From Polynucleobacter meluiroseus (GTDB lineage Bacteria; Pseudomonadota; Gammaproteobacteria; Burkholderiales; Burkholderiaceae), in the NCBI GenBank assembly GCA_943329505.2, contig CALQED020000045.1, forward strand, positions 1-8,102: DNA of 8,102 nucleotides, given 5' to 3'. The first letter of the stretch is position 1. Each line of letters starts with the position of its first letter. Of this stretch, positions 5,940-8,102 are shown piece after piece. Under the pieces are notes generated by a model. That model saw only the letters and a program-made list of their open reading frames with translations. It searched no databases and was not told the DNA's origin. A program made the translations under genes and the position numbers.

Positions 5940-7010
5940 ATGGCAATTCATACAGACGACCTCAGCTCTATTCCAGAAGATTTACCAGAAGGTAATGACC
6001 GCATTGTTAGTGGTGCAGCTGGTAATGCTGAAGCTGTCTTTGAACGAGCTCTGAGACCAAAACAACTAGACGAGTATGTAGGTCAAACCAAAGCACGCGC
6101 CCAATTAGAGATTTTTATTAGTGCCACTAGAGCACGGCAAGAGGCTCTGGATCACGTTCTCTTATTTGGTCCTCCAGGACTTGGTAAGACGACCCTTGCC
6201 CACATCATCGCCAGGGAGCTTGGTGTGAACTTACGCCAGACTAGCGGCCCAGTTCTGGATAGACCGGGCGACCTCGCCGCACTGCTAACCAATTTAGAAG
6301 CTAACGATGTGCTCTTCATTGATGAGATTCATCGCTTATCTCCCGTTGTTGAAGAAATCCTTTACCCAGCACTGGAAGACTACAGTCTTGACATTATGAT
6401 TGGCGAAGGCCCTGCAGCCCGAAGCGTGAAGATCGATCTCAAGCCCTTTACCCTAATCGGTGCGACAACACGCGCAGGCATGCTCACGAATCCATTACGT
6501 GATCGTTTTGGGATTGTGGCAAGACTTGAGTTCTACACCACAGAAGAACTTACTAAGATTATTAATCGTTCAGCTAGCTTGCTCAAGGCAGATATTGATC
6601 CAGAAGGCTCAGTAGAAATTGCCAAGCGCGCGCGCGGCACTCCGCGGAGTGCAAACCGCTTATTACGTCGTGTGCGTGACTATGCAGAAGTCAAAGGGAC
6701 TGGCACGATTACTAAGGCTATGGCTGATGCGGCACTAAAGATGCTAGATGTTGATCCAAGCGGCTTTGATGTGATGGATCGAAAACTCCTTGAAGCAATC
6801 TTGCACAAATTTGATGGCGGTCCAGTGGGTATTGATAACCTGGCAGCAGCAATTGGCGAAGAGCGTGACACGATTGAAGATGTGTTGGAACCTTATTTGA
6901 TTCAACAAGGCTACCTACAGAGAACTTCACGCGGCCGAATAGCGACAAGACAGGCTTATGAGCACTTTGGTCTAACGCCGCCAAATGGAAGTGCCAGCCT
7001 AGATTTATAA
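5940..7010 (+). CDS. ruvB: Holliday junction DNA helicase motor subunit RuvB
   Basis: This is a 356-residue AAA+ ATPase (E. coli RuvB has 336) that forms hexameric rings on the arms of a RuvA-bound junction and pumps DNA to drive branch migration. Walker A GPPGLGKT is at 77-84 and Walker B VLFIDEIH at 124-131. Sensor 1 GATTRAG is at 174-180, the segment with the presumed arginine finger LRDRFG at 186-191, and sensor 2 [15 protein letters not shown] at 233-247. The C-terminal winged-helix DNA-binding domain (about 270-340) ends with [15 protein letters not shown]. The extra length over E. coli is mostly an acidic N-terminal extension before the conserved [12 protein letters not shown] (38-49). 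The start is 27 bases after ruvA, without a Shine-Dalgarno sequence. The codons for the sensor 2 region are locally very GC-rich and contain a perfect 16-bp palindrome. It is the last gene of the rightward cluster and faces a convergent gene 10 bases away. Confidence 0.98.
   Translation: MAIHTDDLSSIPEDLPEGNDRIVSGAAGNAEAVFERALRPKQLDEYVGQTKARAQLEIFISATRARQEALDHVLLFGPPGLGKTTLAHIIARELGVNLRQTSGPVLDRPGDLAALLTNLEANDVLFIDEIHRLSPVVEEILYPALEDYSLDIMIGEGPAARSVKIDLKPFTLIGATTRAGMLTNPLRDRFGIVARLEFYTTEELTKIINRSASLLKADIDPEGSVEIAKRARGTPRSANRLLRRVRDYAEVKGTGTITKAMADAALKMLDVDPSGFDVMDRKLLEAILHKFDGGPVGIDNLAAAIGEERDTIEDVLEPYLIQQGYLQRTSRGRIATRQAYEHFGLTPPNGSASLDL
6626..6652. repeat. Alternating CG tract plus 16-bp perfect palindrome inside ruvB
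   Basis: Within the ruvB sensor 2 codons an 11-base strictly alternating GC run (6626-6636) is followed immediately by GCACTCCGCGGAGTGC (6637-6652), a perfect palindrome centred on a CCGCGG site. In RNA the palindrome could form a 6-bp GC-rich stem with a CGCG loop; in supercoiled DNA the alternating tract is a potential Z-DNA former. The amino acids encoded ([11 protein letters not shown]) are conserved, so protein constraint explains part of the composition. Function beyond coding is unproven. Confidence 0.5.
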
Positions 7011-7016
7011 AACATT

Positions 7017-7040
7017 CTGATTAGTTCGAAATTAGATCAG
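7017..7040. terminator. Possible hairpin between convergent ruvB and the minus-strand gene
   Basis: CTGATTAGTT and AATTAGATCAG can pair around a CGA loop, giving a ten-pair stem with one bulged base and one G-U pair on the plus strand. It starts 7 bases after the ruvB stop and runs into the last codons of the facing gene. No T-run follows on the plus strand. On the minus strand it is followed by ATTCTG-complement sequence and a short TTTT, but the stem gains an A-C mismatch. A weak bidirectional terminator is possible; nothing else in the 10-base gap could serve. Confidence 0.25.
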
Positions 7041-7407
7041 CGTAGGCAATACATTGCCACTGACTTGCCATCTTTTTCCAAACACTCAGGCGGGGCGAGT
7101 AATCTGGCGATAGCTCTTTGCCATCACGATACTCTAGGGCTGCAATCCAGAAACTAATAACCAGAGTATCTTCAGCCTGCGTTACCTTGAAATCCTTAAA
7201 CTTCACTGGACCCAGTTGCATTTCCTTCATGAGTCGCATGGCACTTTCTTTATCGCACGCGCCCTGGGAGCTCACAAATTGACAGCCTGGCGCAAGCATT
7301 TGTTCTAACGCTTGCCAATTCTGATCTTGAATTAACTTCACGGAGAGGCGCTCTAGATCTTCTGCCTCGATTTCAATAGCACTTCTATTGGCCATTTCTG
7401 CGGTCAT
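7021..7407 (-). CDS. SnoaL/NTF2-like (DUF4440-type) small protein, function unknown
   Basis: This is a 128-residue protein with the look of the NTF2-like alpha+beta cone fold. An N-terminal helix pair (about residues 13-38, AEDLERLSVKLIQDQNWQALEQML) leads into APGCQFVSSQGACDKES (39-55), then strands including FKDFKVTQAEDTLVISFWIAALEYR. It ends with YSPRLSVWKKMASQWQCIAYADL (103-125), the pattern (R-x-S-V-W-x-k then W-x-x-x-a-y) typical of DUF4440 and SnoaL-like proteins. The family includes enzymes, ligand-binding proteins and immunity-like proteins, so the fold does not give a reaction. No signal peptide or membrane segment is seen, so it is probably cytosolic. Three cysteines (42, 51, 119) are present. 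Its ATG overlaps the tyrS stop as TAATG, which supports this start over Met5 and implies translational coupling to tyrS. Context alone does not show a role in tRNA charging. Confidence 0.8.
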   Translation of the reverse strand: MTAEMANRSAIEIEAEDLERLSVKLIQDQNWQALEQMLAPGCQFVSSQGACDKESAMRLMKEMQLGPVKFKDFKVTQAEDTLVISFWIAALEYRDGKELSPDYSPRLSVWKKMASQWQCIAYADLISN

Positions 7408-8102
7408 TAAGTAAGCGTAACTTTGGCAAACTTACGCTTACCAACTTGCACTACGTAAGCTCCCATCTCAAGCTTGAATTGTTTATCTGCAATTGTTACG
7501 CCATCAATCTTCACACCATTTTGCTCGATATTACGCATTGCTTCTGATGTTGATGGCGCCAATCCAGCAGCCTTTAGAAGGCTAGCAATCGCCATTGGAG
7601 CACCGGAAAGGCTTACTTCTGGAATATCGTCTGGCACGCCGCCTTTTGCCCGATGATTAAAGTCTTCCAGCGCTTTTTCTGCTGCGGCCTGAGAATGAAA
7701 ACGTGTAACGATTTCTTGCGCGAGCAATACTTTGCAATCTTTTGGATTTCGGCCAGCAGCCACTTCTTGTTTCATCAGATCGATTTCAGACATGGGGCGG
7801 AAAGATAGCAATGTGAAGTAATCCCACATCAGATCATCTGAAATACTCAAGAGTTTGCCAAACATATCGCCAGCAGGTTCGCTGATGCCAATGTAGTTTC
7901 CTTTGGACTTACTCATCTTCTCAACACCATCCAGACCAACCAATAAAGGCATAGTCAAAATACATTGAGGCTCTTGGCCATACCCACGTTGGAGTTCACG
8001 ACCAACCAAGAGATTAAATTTTTGATCTGTGCCACCAAGCTCTAAATCGCTCTTAAGTGCAACAGAGTCATAGCCTTGCATTAGCGGATACAAAAACTCA
8101 TG
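7407..8102 (-). CDS. tyrS: Tyrosyl-tRNA synthetase, C-terminal part
   Basis: These are the C-terminal 231 residues of the class I aminoacyl-tRNA synthetase that activates tyrosine with ATP and attaches it to tRNA(Tyr). The frame is open to the end of the window (the last visible codons read [13 protein letters not shown]), so the N-terminus with the HIGH motif and much of the tyrosine pocket lies beyond 8102; the TTG at 8093 is not a start. Visible motifs, numbered from the first visible codon, are [11 protein letters not shown] (22-32), with the class I TyrRS GxDQ motif, and the mobile ATP-binding loop KMSKS (62-66) in [14 protein letters not shown]. The canonical KMSKS places it with the TyrZ-like clade rather than the E. 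coli TyrS type, which has a KFGKT loop. The last 65 or so residues are an S4 RNA-binding domain, with [15 protein letters not shown]. The stop codon overlaps the start of the downstream small gene. Confidence 0.97.
   Translation of the reverse strand, partial: HEFLYPLMQGYDSVALKSDLELGGTDQKFNLLVGRELQRGYGQEPQCILTMPLLVGLDGVEKMSKSKGNYIGISEPAGDMFGKLLSISDDLMWDYFTLLSFRPMSEIDLMKQEVAAGRNPKDCKVLLAQEIVTRFHSQAAAEKALEDFNHRAKGGVPDDIPEVSLSGAPMAIASLLKAAGLAPSTSEAMRNIEQNGVKIDGVTIADKQFKLEMGAYVVQVGKRKFAKVTLT
7411..7441 (-). repeat. 31-base near-palindrome at the tyrS 3' end, next to the downstream start
   Basis: Arms GTAAGCGTAA (7411-7420) and TTACGCTTAC (7432-7441) are perfect 10-bp reverse complements. The 11-base spacer has a further TTT/AAA pairing, so only one C-C mismatch and a GGC centre break symmetry. 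On the minus-strand mRNA this gives a strong hairpin in the final eleven codons of tyrS, ending 3 bases before the ATG of the overlapping small gene. No U-run follows, so a terminator is unlikely. It would occlude ribosome entry at the downstream ATG unless opened by ribosomes finishing tyrS. The structure is certain from the sequence; the regulatory role is inferred. Confidence 0.6.

Noticed and set aside
8091..8093. TTG at 8093 as the tyrS start codon
   Set aside because: The frame continues to the window end with residues (HEF) that fit TyrRS, and the HIGH-motif half of the enzyme must lie further upstream.
1..8102. A mobile element, CRISPR array, toxin-antitoxin or defence cassette
   Set aside because: No transposase, integrase, spaced direct repeats, terminal inverted repeats or compositional break is seen; nearly all bases are accounted for by intact core genes and short spacers.

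Overview
The window is an ordinary chromosomal housekeeping region of a betaproteobacterium, most likely a Burkholderiaceae member close to Polynucleobacter. That placement is an inference. It rests on the order pepP-ubiH-dusB-fis-purH-ruvCAB next to a tyrS, the short (79 residue) Fis, the TyrRS with a KMSKS signature rather than the E. coli-type loop, and a base composition that looks like mid-40s % GC by eye. There is no mobile element, CRISPR array, tRNA, rRNA or phage gene, and no compositional break suggesting transfer.

Layout: the left end (1-1665) holds the 3' part of an aminopeptidase P gene (pepP) followed 3 bases later by ubiH, a ubiquinone hydroxylase. E. coli also has pepP next to ubiH. 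A 153-base gap with several small inverted repeats separates these from a second rightward run: dusB (tRNA dihydrouridine synthase), fis (nucleoid protein), purH (last two steps of IMP synthesis), then ruvC, ruvA and ruvB (the complete Holliday junction resolution machinery). The gaps after fis are short (58, 6, 29 and 27 bases), and purH-ruvC-ruvA-ruvB is probably one transcript. Ten bases after ruvB the coding direction reverses. A small SnoaL/NTF2-like protein of unknown role and the C-terminal 231 residues of tyrosyl-tRNA synthetase lie on the minus strand, joined by a TAATG stop/start overlap.

Functionally, DusB and Fis share a conserved operon that links tRNA modification to growth-phase control of transcription. 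PurH feeds nucleotide synthesis. RuvABC branch-migrates and cuts Holliday junctions during recombinational repair. UbiH supports the respiratory chain, and TyrRS charges tRNA(Tyr).

I did not find an undescribed multi-gene system, and all the genes belong to known families. The observations that go beyond gene annotation are small nucleotide-level structures. They are a 31-base near-palindrome at the very end of tyrS, 3 bases before the start of the coupled downstream gene; a 16-bp perfect palindrome next to an 11-base alternating CG tract inside ruvB; a 12-base-period TTATTA triplet and possible attenuator between dusB and fis; and the absence of a recognisable Shine-Dalgarno sequence in front of every complete gene.
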